Origin: Dichetophora obliterata
Lineage: Eukaryota > Arthropoda > Insecta > Diptera > Sciomyzidae
NCBI GenBank assembly: GCA_963920525.1
Contig: OY986435.1
Location: 102,299,115-102,363,114 of the forward strand
Direction: 5' to 3'
Length of the DNA: 64,000 bases
The notes under the pieces are model-generated. The model ran no database searches, was not told the DNA's origin, and worked only from the letters and a program-made list of their open reading frames with translations. This document shows positions 11,776 through 21,989 of the stretch, in pieces (position 1 is the stretch's first letter; every line of letters begins with the position of its first letter). The position numbers and the translations under genes were made by a program.

Positions 11776-12215
11776 TTATATTACAAACACAACAACAAAA
11801 GGCATAAAAGAAAGTGAATAAGTATATAGAAAAAATGAGAAGAAGCATGAAAAGATCATAGAAAATAAGAAAATTAATATTTGAAATATCTTAAAGAATG
11901 AAATATCATAGAACAAAATCAATTGAAAAGAAAAAGCAGTAATAAGCTCCATCCTCGCGTACAACGCCCTCAGCGCAGATAGCTTTTTGCATTTCTTCGA
12001 TGCTGTTCCCTCTCCGGTCTTCCGCATTCTAATGTAAACAGAGCCTCGCAGAGTAAACACATTAAATATGCTTTTTTTTCGTTTGCTGTAATATCCAAAA
12101 CTCTTCAACACTCTATTTTTGTCGTATGGTGTATAGAATTTAACAATAACCACACCGCAGGCGTATGTAGATTTCAGCTTTATGCGAAAAATGTCTCTTA
12201 CGATTGGCGAGTGAA
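11776..12215 (-). pseudogene. C-terminal region of LINE A ORF1 (FP25-like fold)
   Basis: Reads, from about 12210 leftwards, SPIVRDIFRIKLKS, CGVVIVKFYTPYDKNRVL and FTLRGSVYIRMRKTGEG. This resembles the C-terminal domain of many insect LINE ORF1 proteins, which annotation tools often label baculovirus FP25-like because of a shared fold. The protein ends shortly before the endonuclease start at 11769. The N-terminal part is missing: sequence to the right of about 12215 no longer matches. Confidence 0.6.
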
Positions 12216-12358
12216 AATCGATGGAGTGACAATTAAATTAAAAGTGCTCTTAAGTTTTTTACATTGTGTTTACATTGGAGTCGGATTCATGTGTAAATAA
12301 TATTTACATGTAAATAATAAAAATGTAAAAGTCTGGACCTGCAAGTAATGCTTTATTA

Positions 12359-12716
12359 GGGGGTTTCAGACGAACGTACTTGTACGCTGACATGTACGAC
12401 GACAAACTAACGGGAATATTTTGTTGAGCTTTCAAACAATCGTACATGTGCGACGACTTCATTTCATTGCTGGCTCTCAAATAGAACACATCGGCGTAAT
12501 GGCTGAACAATTTTTTGATGACCTTATGATTAAGCAGTCATTTTCCATATTTAGAGAATTGTTTATCAATCGGACCCTCTTTCTCCTGGAAATGGTCCAT
12601 AAACTACCCAGCCAAGTCGTGTATTTATTGCAATTGATCCTGGGCCTATGCTTGTACGCGGAACTTCAATCGGCACAGTAAGAAAGGCGTGCGCTAAATT
12701 AAGAATTCATTTTGGC
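12359..12716 (+). mobile_element. Harbinger-like element, left part (copy a)
   Basis: Starts with the same terminus (GGGGGTTTCAGACGAACGT) and following 170 bp as the element at 13673, and is likewise preceded by TTA. It has an open stretch at 12421-12681 (AEQFFDDLMIKQSF...) present in the second copy only as a fragment. That may be a transposase or accessory remnant, but I cannot identify it. The right terminus is missing; BEL/Pao gag sequence follows. Confidence 0.6.
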
Positions 12717-12835
12717 TGAACGCAATCATATTCGTGCTGTGGCAGCCCTGCTAAATGATCAAAGCTTAACTCACCACATTTTAATGACTGAGTTGGCAAC
12801 GCTAAACATGATGAAGTATGGACGTCTGGTATTTC

Positions 12836-13600
12836 TTAAATTTCCGCATTTTCATGAGTTCCGCTAATTTTCATCTTCACAACTTCTGTCTGCTGCCTCG
12901 TGGTCTGCTTTTTTAGCCATTTGAGTTCCAGTATTTTCTCTTCACTGCGAAGCCTTAGGTGATTGGCCAAATCTCTGCCTAGATGGCTCTGCTTGTGATG
13001 AGGTCGTCGGCACTCAACTGGTTGCTGGGACATTAAAATTTGCTGACGTGCTCGACAAATCTCGCTGCTGCTTCACTGAATTTGTGGATTCGAGCTGGCC
13101 TCCGTGAAGCAATCGATGGCGGATCTTCATGCAGCCATCAGTACCGCATAGTTTCCTTATATAGCATTGATTAATTTGGTGTCCTTTTTTCAGACACAAG
13201 AAGCACATCTTAAGGCCTTTGATTTTGTGCCAACGATCGTCGACATGAAGCTGCAAAAATGTTTTACAGTCGCTTAGTTTTTTACACTCACCTCCACAAA
13301 GTTGGCCATATTGACGGCTTGACGCTGACAAATGCAACGTGGCGACTGTTTAGTAGCTCATTACTTGAGGTATTCGCGTACTGGTTATTTCTACGGCTAT
13401 AAGTGGCTCGTGCAGGTGGTGGCATTAAAGAGGATTGTAGCGATTCGGCAACCATGTTAGCAAGTCGTCTAAGGGTATTTAGCCGCTGGCTGAAACCAAC
13501 GATAGTTGGTGGTCGCTCGAGCAGCAGGCTATATATCAGTTCATTCCTCCGCTCAAAAACATCATATTTGCACTTTCAGTCCATCACAAAATTTGTGTAA
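12836..13600 (-). pseudogene. BEL/Pao gag remnant
   Basis: Minus-strand gag of a BEL/Pao retrotransposon. About 13600-13340 reads as capsid-like text in a shifted frame (WKCKYDVFERRNELI, RPPTIVGFSQRLNTL). The 13337-13014 block contains the zinc-knuckle region (CFLCLKKGHQINQC, then a second Cys/His group GTDGCMKIRHRLLH) typical of this clade. It lies upstream in coding sense of the pol remnant at 3973-6490, so both may be pieces of one element separated by LINE A and a large deletion. Not proven. Confidence 0.7.
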
Positions 13601-13672
13601 CCGTAATATGTGTGAAAGAAATGTCTGTTCATGTTGCTTAGTTAAAAAAAAACATTGCAGACGGAACTATTA

Positions 13673-14879
13673 GGGGGTTTCAGACGAACGTACATGTACG
13701 CTGACATGTACGACGACAAACTAACAGGAATATTTTGTTGAGCTTTCAAACTATCGTACATGTGCGACGACTTCATTTCAATGCGGCTCTCAAATACAAC
13801 ACATCGGCGAAAAGGCTGAACAATTTTTTGATGACCTTATATCTTCAATAAGATATATGTTGGACACACTAAAATGGGTATCTGTTAATCAAAAAACCAT
13901 TATGAATGTTTTAATATATATTTTTAAAATGAAGAATAACATGTAACCTAATTATTCAACCATATTATTTAAGAAATGGATCAAATTTTAGAATTAATTA
14001 CTTTCCCAATAATAGACCTCAAAATATTTTGCTTTATATAGGACTTAAACTATTTATTTTTTTTTAAAAATGAATTATCAACCTACATTAAAACTAAATT
14101 TAACTAAAATAAGGTGCTTTACATATATACAAAAATAATTATTGGATTTATATGTAATTTAAAAATTTGTGATAAAATCGCTTTATAGCTAAAAAAGAAG
14201 ATTAATAAAATGAGCAGTAATTAAAGTTTTTTCTAAATGATCTTGTTATTTATTATGTTGATTTTATATGATTTAAATACAAATTCTAAATGTTTGATAG
14301 TTTTCTGATGAAGCCTTTAGCATGGTCGAAATTGCAATAAAATCAGCTAGTGTTTTTTTCTTTTTCATATTGAAAATACGTTGTTGTTGTTTCTTTGGAA
14401 AGATTCGTTAGAACAATTAATTGTTCTAACTTTGACCTTAAGCTCAATAAACGATTTTAAACTATCAAACAACTAGAATTTTTATTTAAAATCAAGTATG
14501 ATTTAAACTATCAAACATTTAGAATTTGTATTTAAATCATATAAAATCAACATAAAAAAGCAGTCATTTTTCAATGTATCGAGAATTTTTTATAAATTTT
14601 AATTAATTATAAACAATTATAAAATGTTTCAAACGTTTTCCATACTAATTGTCTTTAATATTTTTGTCCGCTCGTTGTTGTTACCCGCTGACGCTTTTAA
14701 TGAAATGAAAAAATACAGGAAGTCGGACTGACTTGCGTTCGTGTCCGACCGGCAGAAAAATCATAAATTTTTTATTTTCGTCCGATATATAGGTTCGACT
14801 GTCTCATTTGCTTTCGAATTATCGTGCATGTCGTCGAGCATGCCAAAGTCAGCGTACATGTACGATCGTCTGAAAACCC
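13673..14879. mobile_element. Harbinger-like DNA element flanked by TTA (copy b)
   Basis: Left end GGGGGTTTCAGACGAACGTAC, right end the complement of GGGTTTTCAGACGATCGTAC, with TTA at 13670-13672 and 14880-14882. The 1.2-kb body is copy a (12359) interrupted at about 13840-14555 by other repeats: the sequence stops at GATGACCTTAT and resumes at AAGCAGTCATTTTTC. The 3-bp TTA duplication fits the PIF/Harbinger superfamily. No intact transposase. Confidence 0.7.
14236..14555. repeat. SINE-like body with an inverted end copy
   Basis: Sequence 14320-14550 matches 56265-56505 closely (AGCTAGTG, a TTGTTGTT run, TTGGAAAGATTCGTTAGAAC, AATTGTTCTAAC, then two AAACTATCAAAC blocks). At 14236-14290 the terminal part recurs in reverse (TTTGATAGTTT.. 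side). Here the tRNA-like head seen at 56190 is lacking. Both units lie inside the Harbinger-like element at 13673-14879. Confidence 0.55.
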
Positions 14880-14927
14880 TTATTTGGACATGCTAAAAAT
14901 TAATCAAAGGAACGACTTGTGCTATAA

Positions 14928-15240
14928 GGCTATTCACAGTTTGAATACGCTGGTCTGCTATTTGTACGATTTGCTATTTGTACGCCAATTTACGAAAGCG
15001 TATTTTGCTTTATTGCTGTTTTGCATACAAACGCAAATACACAGGCACGCGTATATAAAAGTAGCCCTTGGACGTGTTTTTTGTACCTCGTATTTTTATG
15101 CTCTGTCTACAGCCGCGTAATCACATACATCACAGGGTTGCATAATTTTTAAATACAACAGTCACATGGTGAGGTGCTCACAGTTTGAACAAATGCTATA
15201 AATACGATTTGTTGAATGTACGCTTAAACTGTGAATAGCC
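14928..15240 (+). mobile_element. MITE family M1, copy 1
   Basis: About 313 bp with inverted ends (GGCTATTCACAGTTTGAA left, complement at right). The second copy, in opposite orientation, is at 26214-26534. The terminal half contains ACAGTTTGA-type subterminal repeats. The flanks suggest a 3-bp duplication (TTA/TAT type), less clear than in copy 2. No coding capacity. Confidence 0.75.
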
Positions 15241-15524
15241 TTTATGTCATCTCTAATAATACCTGTTAATTATACCATTGTCACACTACTGTTTTCGAAC
15301 GTATTTTTTACTTCGAAAAATACCAATTTTTACATAAACTTCGAAATTGTTCTCTGTCATAGTTATCGTTGCATCACAATTGACCAAAATTTTCTATTGA
15401 CGGTAATCTGATTTTATATCTGATAAAATTCAGCAATATTCTCTATTATTCAGCAATAAAAATTTCTAATCATAAATTCACATTATGCTGTCTCTAACTT
15501 AACAGGGCTATATTAAAATTTGCA

Positions 15525-15856
15525 ATGGCTTTTCGGAATTTTGTCGTAGGATTATTTTCCATGCCAAATGTGAAGGCTGAAGATGAAGAAGCCGAGTTGG
15601 TGGACCCACAAGCGGCGTTGAGGGTATCAGTTTTTAAGAAAAGTAGATATGAATACATTCTAACTCGGTGGTTTTTAAACAGGAAAAATGTGGAACTCAT
15701 GGCCACATTGAGGCTCTCTACACCAAGTACCAAGAATGCAATGACCGTGTCAACAGTCGTACCAAAACATCTGAAACCTGCATGGAAGAAATGATGGACT
15801 ATGTCGCTGAATTGGATCATTGTGTGGCGCATAGTTTGTGGTCCAAACTTAAGTAG
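15525..15856 (+). CDS. UQCRH: Cytochrome b-c1 complex hinge protein (UQCRH / QCR6)
   Basis: Two exons (15525-15623 and 15683-15856) joined across a 59-bp GT-AG intron give an intact 90-residue protein. It is the acidic hinge subunit of respiratory complex III, which lies on the intermembrane-space side of the inner mitochondrial membrane and aids cytochrome c1-cytochrome c contact. The mature core begins at LVDPQAALREKC. Four Cys at residues 36, 52, 66 and 80 have the family spacing for disulfides 36-80 and 52-66. The C-terminus is HCVAHSLWSKLK. The Glu/Asp-rich stretch before residue 26 is short, as in insects. The start is the first ATG after a possible 5'-UTR splice acceptor (ending 15505). 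The intron argues against a processed copy. AATAAA follows at 15895. Confidence 0.94.
15624..15682 (+). other. UQCRH intron (59 bp)
   Basis: Begins GTATCAG and ends TTTTTAAACAG. Removing it joins codon AGG (R33) to GAA (E34) in phase 0 and restores the hinge-protein frame. The intron itself contains no in-frame stop relative to exon 1, but translation through it would destroy the first conserved Cys. Confidence 0.92.
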
Positions 15857-15894
15857 TGAAGCATCATAGTTTAATTTGACAAATACCTAAGAGA

Positions 15895-15900
15895 AATAAA
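15895..15900 (+). terminator. Polyadenylation signal of UQCRH
   Basis: Canonical AATAAA 39 bases after the TAG stop; the following sequence is AT-rich. Position and spacing fit a short 3' UTR. Confidence 0.75.
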
Positions 15901-16660
15901 ATACTTTTAAATTGCTAACGTATTTGGCTATTTTACAAAAGTTTAAACAAATTCAGAATGTAAATTTCCTCAAAATAGCAAAATAAAATAGACACGATTG
16001 CTTCGACTCAATCAACGTTGATTTGTCTAACGCTTCTGAAAGGAATTTGATTGAGATAATGCCACTACGTTATCTGTGGCAATTACAATCCCAAAATAAT
16101 TTTTTTGCTTTTGAGAAATAAGAGAAAAACCTCGGTACAAGCAAGGCTAATTTGAACAAGGCTAATAAACGAAGCTTGGTTACAAGTAGATATGCATTTT
16201 TACAATGGTTTTAGGTCTGTCCATAGATTGCACTTTTTTTCTATTAATTTTTTAGGAATACAGTCTAGTCTCGATACAGTGAATTAATTTTTGCAAGGCC
16301 TGTTCAGTGTATCCAGACTGCATTTTCGAGTGATTTCTTTTTCAAAAACTGAATGCTTTAGCTTGAATCTTGAAACATTTTTTATTTTTTTTGCTTCTGA
16401 TTCTTTCAAATGTCGGTCACGTTCACTATTTCGAGGGGTTCACTATTTCGGGGGCTTCTTATATCCAGATTTGGCTGTATTTTTTTATTTTAAACATCTA
16501 ATGGCGCGTTGCGCAGATTGAGAAAAGTTGACCATTACGGAAAAATTAAACTATTTATTGTCTTTACAATGTGAAACGAAATTCATACAATTAAATGGTC
16601 CTTTTCGAGATCGAAGATGTGTGATTTTCAAAATTTCTATATATAAAGCCATGATACAAT
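15901..16660. other. Intergenic, no gene seen
   Basis: AT-rich sequence downstream of UQCRH. The open stretch at 16291-16521 has no recognisable family and looks like chance. Short phrases recur (TCACTATTTCG twice near 16420-16450), but no element ends were found. Confidence 0.5.
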
Positions 16661-16666
16661 TATTTG

Positions 16667-16956
16667 ACAAGGTAGCCGCGTAGACTGGCTTTTTTCTCAC
16701 GAGCGGCGATGGGTAGTTGTCAAAATTAGCTGTTTATGCAATTAATCAAAGAAAAGTGAAAAAATAACCGACTACTTAATCATAGCTAGTCAACTGCAAC
16801 AAACTAAAAACATTTCAATCAACTTCGCGAATAAATTTAATGAATCAAAGATAAGTTAAAAATAAGCACAAAGCTAGTCAACAGCAGCAAACTAAAACTT
16901 TCTTTAGCTTTTTTTGACAACTACCAATCGCCAAAAAGCTGTCACGGCTACCTTGT
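16667..16956. mobile_element. MITE, 290 bp, ACAAGGTAGCCG ends
   Basis: Left end ACAAGGTAGCCGCGTAG and right end the complement of ACAAGGTAGCCGTGAC. The inverted homology continues with gaps for about 50 bp on each side (GGCTTTTT, GCGAT, GGTAGTTGTCAAA). The body has two diverged direct repeats of CTAGTCAACWGCARCAAACTAAAA. Non-coding. Confidence 0.7.
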
Positions 16957-17296
16957 AAAATAATTATAAAATTCGTAGTCAGTTTGCCTCTAGTATCCTC
17001 TATTTATCAGGTGTTCGTTATGACAAGAGAATGTTGCCATATATGCAAATTTTTATTAACACCAAGAACCCGGATTAGCCGATTGGGCATTTAAATACCC
17101 ACTGCAGATCTCAAATACGGTGGCAGTTATAAACCTGAAATTTTGCAAAGCAACTTCTATGGCCTATATAAGCTTCCTGATAAATTTTGAAAAAAATCGT
17201 ACGGCGGAATCTATGAGCAGTCCTTCATGGGTTAATACAATAAATAATACAGCATTTTCATTATTATTCGCTTAAAATTTGTTCAGTATTAATTTT

Positions 17297-17880
17297 TTTT
17301 TATTGGGACCCCAGGATAAAGGCAGATAGAGAGTAGGTGTGTTCAGAAGAAATGTTGAGGGGAAAAAATTAATAGGACGAGCTGATACATTTGGCCTGTC
17401 TATGGGTCATAATTTTTTTGATATGAACTATAATAGACACATTTTTATATTTTTTATTTTTTTTTATGAGTCCACCACAAGAGTGTCAGATAGACTGCAC
17501 GTGAGTTCAAAAGAAATTTTGAGGGGGGAAATTAATAGGACCAGCTCTTACATTTGATCCCCCAACAGGTCATCGATTTTTTGTATATGAACTATTACAA
17601 ACATTTTTTTATATTTTTTTGTGTTTTTAGTATGGGGACCACCAGTAGGTTGGCAGCTAGAGTGTAAAAATATTATAAGGGGAAATAATAGGACCAGGGG
17701 CCTTACTCTGTAGTGCGATTCGAAAACAAAATCACACCATGTAAAAACATAAATTAAGGTTACTGAGATGCTTTTCGAATTGCATTACATAGTAAGGCCC
17801 TATTTTATACATTTGACCCCATAGGGGTAATATATTTTTCATATTAACTATAATATAAATTTTTCTCTATATTTTTTTTT
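17297..17880 (+). repeat. Tandem repeat, about 150-165-bp unit
   Basis: Three to four diverged units, each with a GGGACC..CAGATAGA..GAGGGGAAAATTAATAGGACCAGCT-like phrase followed by TACATTTGAYCCC and TATATGAACTATWATA. The AATAGGAC phrase occurs near 17371, 17535 and 17685. The last unit is split by the 104-bp MITE at 17699. Non-coding; the open stretches here are not genes. Confidence 0.65.
17699..17802. mobile_element. 104-bp MITE inside tandem repeat
   Basis: Inverted ends GGGCCTTACTCTGTA and the complement of GGGCCTTACTATGTA. Inner parts (GCGATTCGAAAA / TTTTCGAATTGC) continue the inverted match. It interrupts the third unit of the surrounding tandem repeat, so it is younger than the array. 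Confidence 0.7.
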
Positions 17881-18087
17881 TGTTTTTAGATCTCCTATAA
17901 TAGATTCCCCTGTAATAGATCGAATTTTTTCAAGTCGAAAATAGCAAATCGCGAAAATATACATATTTCATAATTTAGCTATCACAAACCATTAAAATCA
18001 GTGTCATCAATTAAGCACCAACCAATGACAGTGCAAGAAACACTACGTTAGATCGATTTGTAATATATTAATATGAGTGGCCGATAA

Positions 18088-18335
18088 GACCTAGTTTGTC
18101 TTGGTGCCTACGTTCGCAACTGGTTTTCTTTATTTTATGAAAATTGGTTTGGTGAAGTTGACCTAGTTTGTCGAGTAACCACCCTGTCAGGCCAGGATTT
18201 CACCGGCTTCAGGGAGACAGAACGATATATATTATATATATACCTATTGGAGTGGTGTTTTATTGGGTATGAGACCTTGTTTGTCACACGACTCCGCCGT
18301 ATACAAAAATTGTTGCTAACTTGACCTTGTTTGTC
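18088..18335 (+). repeat. Four copies of GACCTWGTTTGTC
   Basis: The 13-mer GACCTAGTTTGTC occurs at 18088 and 18160, and GACCTTGTTTGTC at 18273 and 18323. Sequences between the copies differ, so this is either a very old tandem array or an interspersed motif. No gene is seen. Confidence 0.5.
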
Positions 18336-18562
18336 TTGAAAACGCAACCCTGCTATGCTGTCTGATTTTATCGATTTTGACTTAACTTTTTTTCTATTAT
18401 TTTTTATACTTTAATAAAATTATATACTTTAAGCAATTTACTAAAACTTTTTAGTTTGTTAATAATACATTATTTCATTCAAAATCATACTTTATATTTT
18501 TGAATTGTATTAAATATCTTATTTTAAATTTGCTATAAAACCTGTTAAGGTTTAGCAATCAA

Positions 18563-18607
18563 GTAAATAAATAAATAAATAAAATAAATAAATAAATAAA
18601 TAATAAA
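18563..18607. repeat. (AAAT)n microsatellite
   Basis: About eleven AAAT/AATA units with small interruptions. Confidence 0.85.
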
Positions 18608-18764
18608 TATAGCAGAATATTTTTTATGCAAATTTTGTATTGTATTTCTTTTGAGATGTTCTGCCCTTTTCTTTCTCTCTTTACCATGTACACGCTATAC
18701 CTTATTTATATTTACTTAAACTTTATTTTTCCAATACAATATAACGTTGATGTTTCATATATAC

Positions 18765-19250
18765 CAGGCGTCCTACTACGCACAGTGTGTCTTTTTCAAT
18801 TTTGACGTGCCAAAACTCATATCTCAAAAAGTACCATACAATTTTGCAAGTAGTTTTTATACAAAAATAATAACTGTTGTAAAAAATGGTCGATATCGGT
18901 TCACTGCCACGCCTAACTTCCATGTAAATGGAGAAATAATTATGGCATAAGCTTGGTTGTAAGAATTATATAGCAATAAAATTTGATTTCTGAGTTTCTC
19001 TAATTTCTAAAATATGTTTTGTAGAATGGGCATGATCATTATACTGCCACGCCTACCTCTTAAACAACCGGAATAGTAGTTTTTGCATAAGTTTGGTTTT
19101 ATGTATGGTATTATGATGAAATTTTATTTCTCAGTTTATGCTATAGTTAAATAACTTTTGGCAAAATATGAGCCTTATAGGCCAACTACCACGCTTACCT
19201 CCCATACAACTGGAACAGTATTATTGGCATAAGTTTGGTATTACGTCTGC
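18765..19250 (+). repeat. Tandem repeat, about 141-bp unit (GCCACGCCT motif)
   Basis: Three diverged units. The phrase CTGCCACGCCTAMCT..GCATAAGYTTGGT sits near 18907, 19047 and 19189, giving spacings of 140 and 142. The open stretch 18747-18950 within it is not a recognised protein. Such tandem, non-coding arrays are common in fly intergenic DNA. Confidence 0.65.
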
Positions 19251-19259
19251 TATACTTAC

Positions 19260-20735
19260 TTAAATGTACGACTTCTACATATTTCACTTAAATATTGATT
19301 GAATATAATTAAAATTGTGAGTTTTCTTTGTAAAAATGTTTTATTCTGAATCTGAATCAGAATTTTCTTGAAGAAATTCTGGAGACTTTAGTAGTTTTAT
19401 TACATCTACTGTTAAGTTGGACCGTTCATATTTAGGTGGTTGTAGCAAAGAATTAATATATGGATCTGACGAAATTAAGAGTCTATGTGATTTTCAAGCT
19501 CATTTTTTTCACAGTTGATTAAGTTTCCTTTATCAATTAAAGTTAAATTTTTTATCTGCACATATCCAGATACTAGGATATTACATTTTTATAAATCTCA
19601 AAAATCTACAAATTATGTATATTTACTTATTTTATTTGTAGTTTAATTGATCCAATTTTTTACTGAATTTTACTAAACTAATCTGTAGCTCTTTTTAATT
19701 TAATTCACTGAGTTACAGTTCCAACTAAAGACGCATTTCCCAAACTTTTTGATTTCCTTTATTTACTATTTAACTTACATATATCCGAGATTATTGGCAT
19801 ATATTAACACAAGTATTTTTAATTCAATAACGGAAGATTAACAAATATTTCCTAAATAAATTATATCACATCTTTGTATATAACAAAAAAATGTTGCAAC
19901 TAACACATTGGGAAACCCTGCTGAACAACTGTTTGCCTCTACAACATAATTATTACAACTTAATTGCTGAACTTAGACACAAAACCTAAAAAAATAATTT
20001 TAAGATATTCATACAATATTGTGTTTACCATTAATACCTTTCATAAAAAAGAAAGTAAAGAATTATCTTTAATTTCGCTTGCGAAAACGTGCACTTTAGT
20101 AGGGGATTCACTTAAAACTTATTCCTACAACTTATATTTTATTTTGTTAAACTTTGGCTTTTCAATGTTTAATGGCTTTTCAATGTTTGTGCTAGCTTGT
20201 TTAATAAGTCGTTACGTGGAAAGTATAAAAGGTAGAAGAACGAAATTTTGCAACATTTATAAATTTAACTATAACTATTGATTATCCATAAATTTGACTT
20301 CTTAGTTTGCAATAGAGAGACCTTAGAAGTTGAAAACCATCAAGTCGGCATATATTTGGTTCATGAAATTTAAAAACGTTGAAATTAATTTTATTTGCAC
20401 AATTTGTTTTAATAATAATTTCAAAAATTTACTTAATGAGATTACAAGTACAGAAACTATCTAAACAAGTGTTATATGCATTAAACACAGGAATGAAATG
20501 TTGCAGTTGCATTATGATGATATGTTTTACTTTCGCAAAAAATTAAATGGTAATACACTAAATGTTGTTTTAGTTATATTTTCCAGGTTAGATAATGGTA
20601 AATACTTTAGATACATTTTACTATATACGACCATAAATATAATTCTATCAAAAAAAAAAACATTTAAAATTTTTTTTTTACAATTTTCGTAAATTTAAAA
20701 TTTTTTTGTATAAGATATTTTTTATAAGAAAATAT
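19260..20735. other. AT-rich intergenic stretch, no gene seen
   Basis: The longest open stretches (19964-20281 and 20498-20692) are AT-driven, lack any motif I recognise and have no splice context. No element termini were found. Confidence 0.5.
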
Positions 20736-20738
20736 TCG

Positions 20739-20976
20739 CCCTTATTCTTGAACCCGCGCTCGCTCTCAAAACGACGTCGAAACAAAATTGTTACATTCTT
20801 GAAACTTTCAATTTTGACGTTGAGATCTGCAGTCATTGTTCATGCCAATTATTGAGCAAACTTCGTCAAATAAATATTTAAATTTTTTATCGTCGAAATG
20901 ATCTTCGACGACAATTCATTGGTGAAAGTGAGCTCTCGACGACGACATTTACTCGACGCGGATTCAAGAATAAGGG
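20739..20976. mobile_element. MITE, 238 bp, CCCTTATTCTTGAA ends
   Basis: Left end CCCTTATTCTTGAACCCGCG; right end the complement of CCCTTATTCTTGAATCCGCG. The interior is rich in CGTCGA (ACGACGTCGAAAC, CTTCGACGACAA, TCTCGACGACGAC). Non-coding. Confidence 0.7.
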
Positions 20977-21019
20977 TGATTATCTACATCAAAAGTTATG
21001 GTTGGTTAAATTTGGCTTA

Positions 21020-21716
21020 CTTCTAGAGCGTTGCATTCACTTTGTCTTCTTTCCAATTAGACCTGTTCATACGTCGAAAATCTCCTTCCCTGGAGTCACC
21101 TTTTTAAGTTTGGGAATAGAAAATAGTCGCTGGGGGCCAAATCTTGAGAAAATGGGGGACAAAGAAGCAGTTCGAAGCGTAACTCGTGCGATTTGACCAT
21201 GGTTTCGATCGATTTGTAGCTGGAGCAATTATTTGCAGTCACTGTTAATTGTTTTTTCTTTTCTCAAAAAGTCAATGAACAAAATGCCATTTCAATCCCA
21301 AAATCAGGACTTAACACCTTTACGTCGCAGTTGATTGTTTTTTCTTTTCTCAAATAATTGATGAACAAAATGCCGCTTGAATCCCAAAAAACAGGAGTCG
21401 ACACCTTTACGTCGCAGTTGATTGCTTTTTCTTTTCTCATATAATCGATGAACAAAATGCCACTTGAATCCCAAAAAGAAGTCAACACCTTTACGAATGT
21501 TTTATGAGTCTTCGCTCGTTTTGGTGCACTTCCACTGGGACCTACCCACTCTTCTGCTGATTCCTTATATTCTGGTGTATAGTGGTGGATCAATGTTTCA
21601 TCAATGGTCACTATTTTACGCAAAAAAATCAATTGGATTCTGTTTAAACATGTCCAAACATTGCTTGGAAGTGCGAACACGTTCATATTTAGATTGATTG
21701 TTGACAAATGCGGCAC
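21020..21716 (-). pseudogene. Mariner transposase remnant with a triplicated segment
   Basis: Minus-strand mariner-family transposase. From right to left: RKIVTIDETLIHHYTPE (first catalytic Asp in IDET), SAEEWVGPSGSAPKRAKT, then the FWDSSGILFIDY segment (second Asp), and near 21150 the block DLAPSDYFLFPNLKK (third Asp) in another frame. The segment with the second Asp occurs three times as an 87-bp, 29-codon, in-frame tandem repeat between about 21245 and 21500; the last copy is shifted. The active mariner core has one such segment. Nothing intact remains of the N-terminal DNA-binding part. Confidence 0.85.
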
Positions 21717-21889
21717 TCATCTTGCAGTCAGCTTTCTCCTACCCAAATGATTATGTAAAATTTAAACCACCGACCCACTTGCTATGCCTACGGCTGTAGC
21801 TATTAGACGCACTTTTACTTTCGGATTCCTCAACACGAAATCGTGGATTTTTCCAATAATTTATGGAGTCATCACTAGAAGTGTCAAAC

Positions 21890-21975
21890 TATTGATAGTC
21901 TCACCATCGACAGTTTCGATAGTTTTCAAAAAACTATCAATACTCACGATAGTCTCAAAAAAAAAAAAATAAAAT
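21890..21975. repeat. ACTATCRA-rich short repeats
   Basis: The phrase CGATAGT/ACTATCG recurs several times in both orientations (ACTATTGATAGTC, CGACAGTTTCGATAGTTTTC, ACTATCAATACTCACGATAGT), ending in an A-run. Possibly the end of a small element; termini are unclear. Confidence 0.4.
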
Positions 21976-21989
21976 AAAATTATAGAAAG

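Larger units (their letters stand above)
6490..12215 (-). mobile_element. LINE A, interrupted non-LTR retrotransposon
   Basis: A minus-strand LINE whose order can be followed through later insertions: ORF1 C-terminal region (about 12210-11776), endonuclease start (11769-11584), GDFNINI block (about 11150), SDH motif and following SFRDYK block (about 9300 and 8810), reverse transcriptase (8477-7357), C-terminal domain (7258-6818) and an A/T tail of TAAA repeats at about 6500-6530. It is interrupted by an RTE-like LINE (about 9325-10985), a MITE at 8824-9248 and a 136-bp MITE at 11442-11577. Its tail abuts BEL/Pao reverse transcriptase, so it probably inserted into that element. Confidence 0.75.

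Noticed and set aside
11776..12215. Viral FP25-type gene
   Set aside because: The fold-level resemblance is a known feature of LINE ORF1 C-terminal domains; the position just before the LINE endonuclease supports ORF1.
15494..15832. Minus-strand open stretch over UQCRH
   Set aside because: It is the antisense of the UQCRH exons and has no family features of its own.
15525..15856. UQCRH as a processed pseudogene
   Set aside because: A GT-AG intron is present, the spliced frame is intact and all four conserved Cys remain.
19964..20281. 105-codon open stretch as a gene
   Set aside because: AT-rich composition, no known motif, no splice or promoter context.
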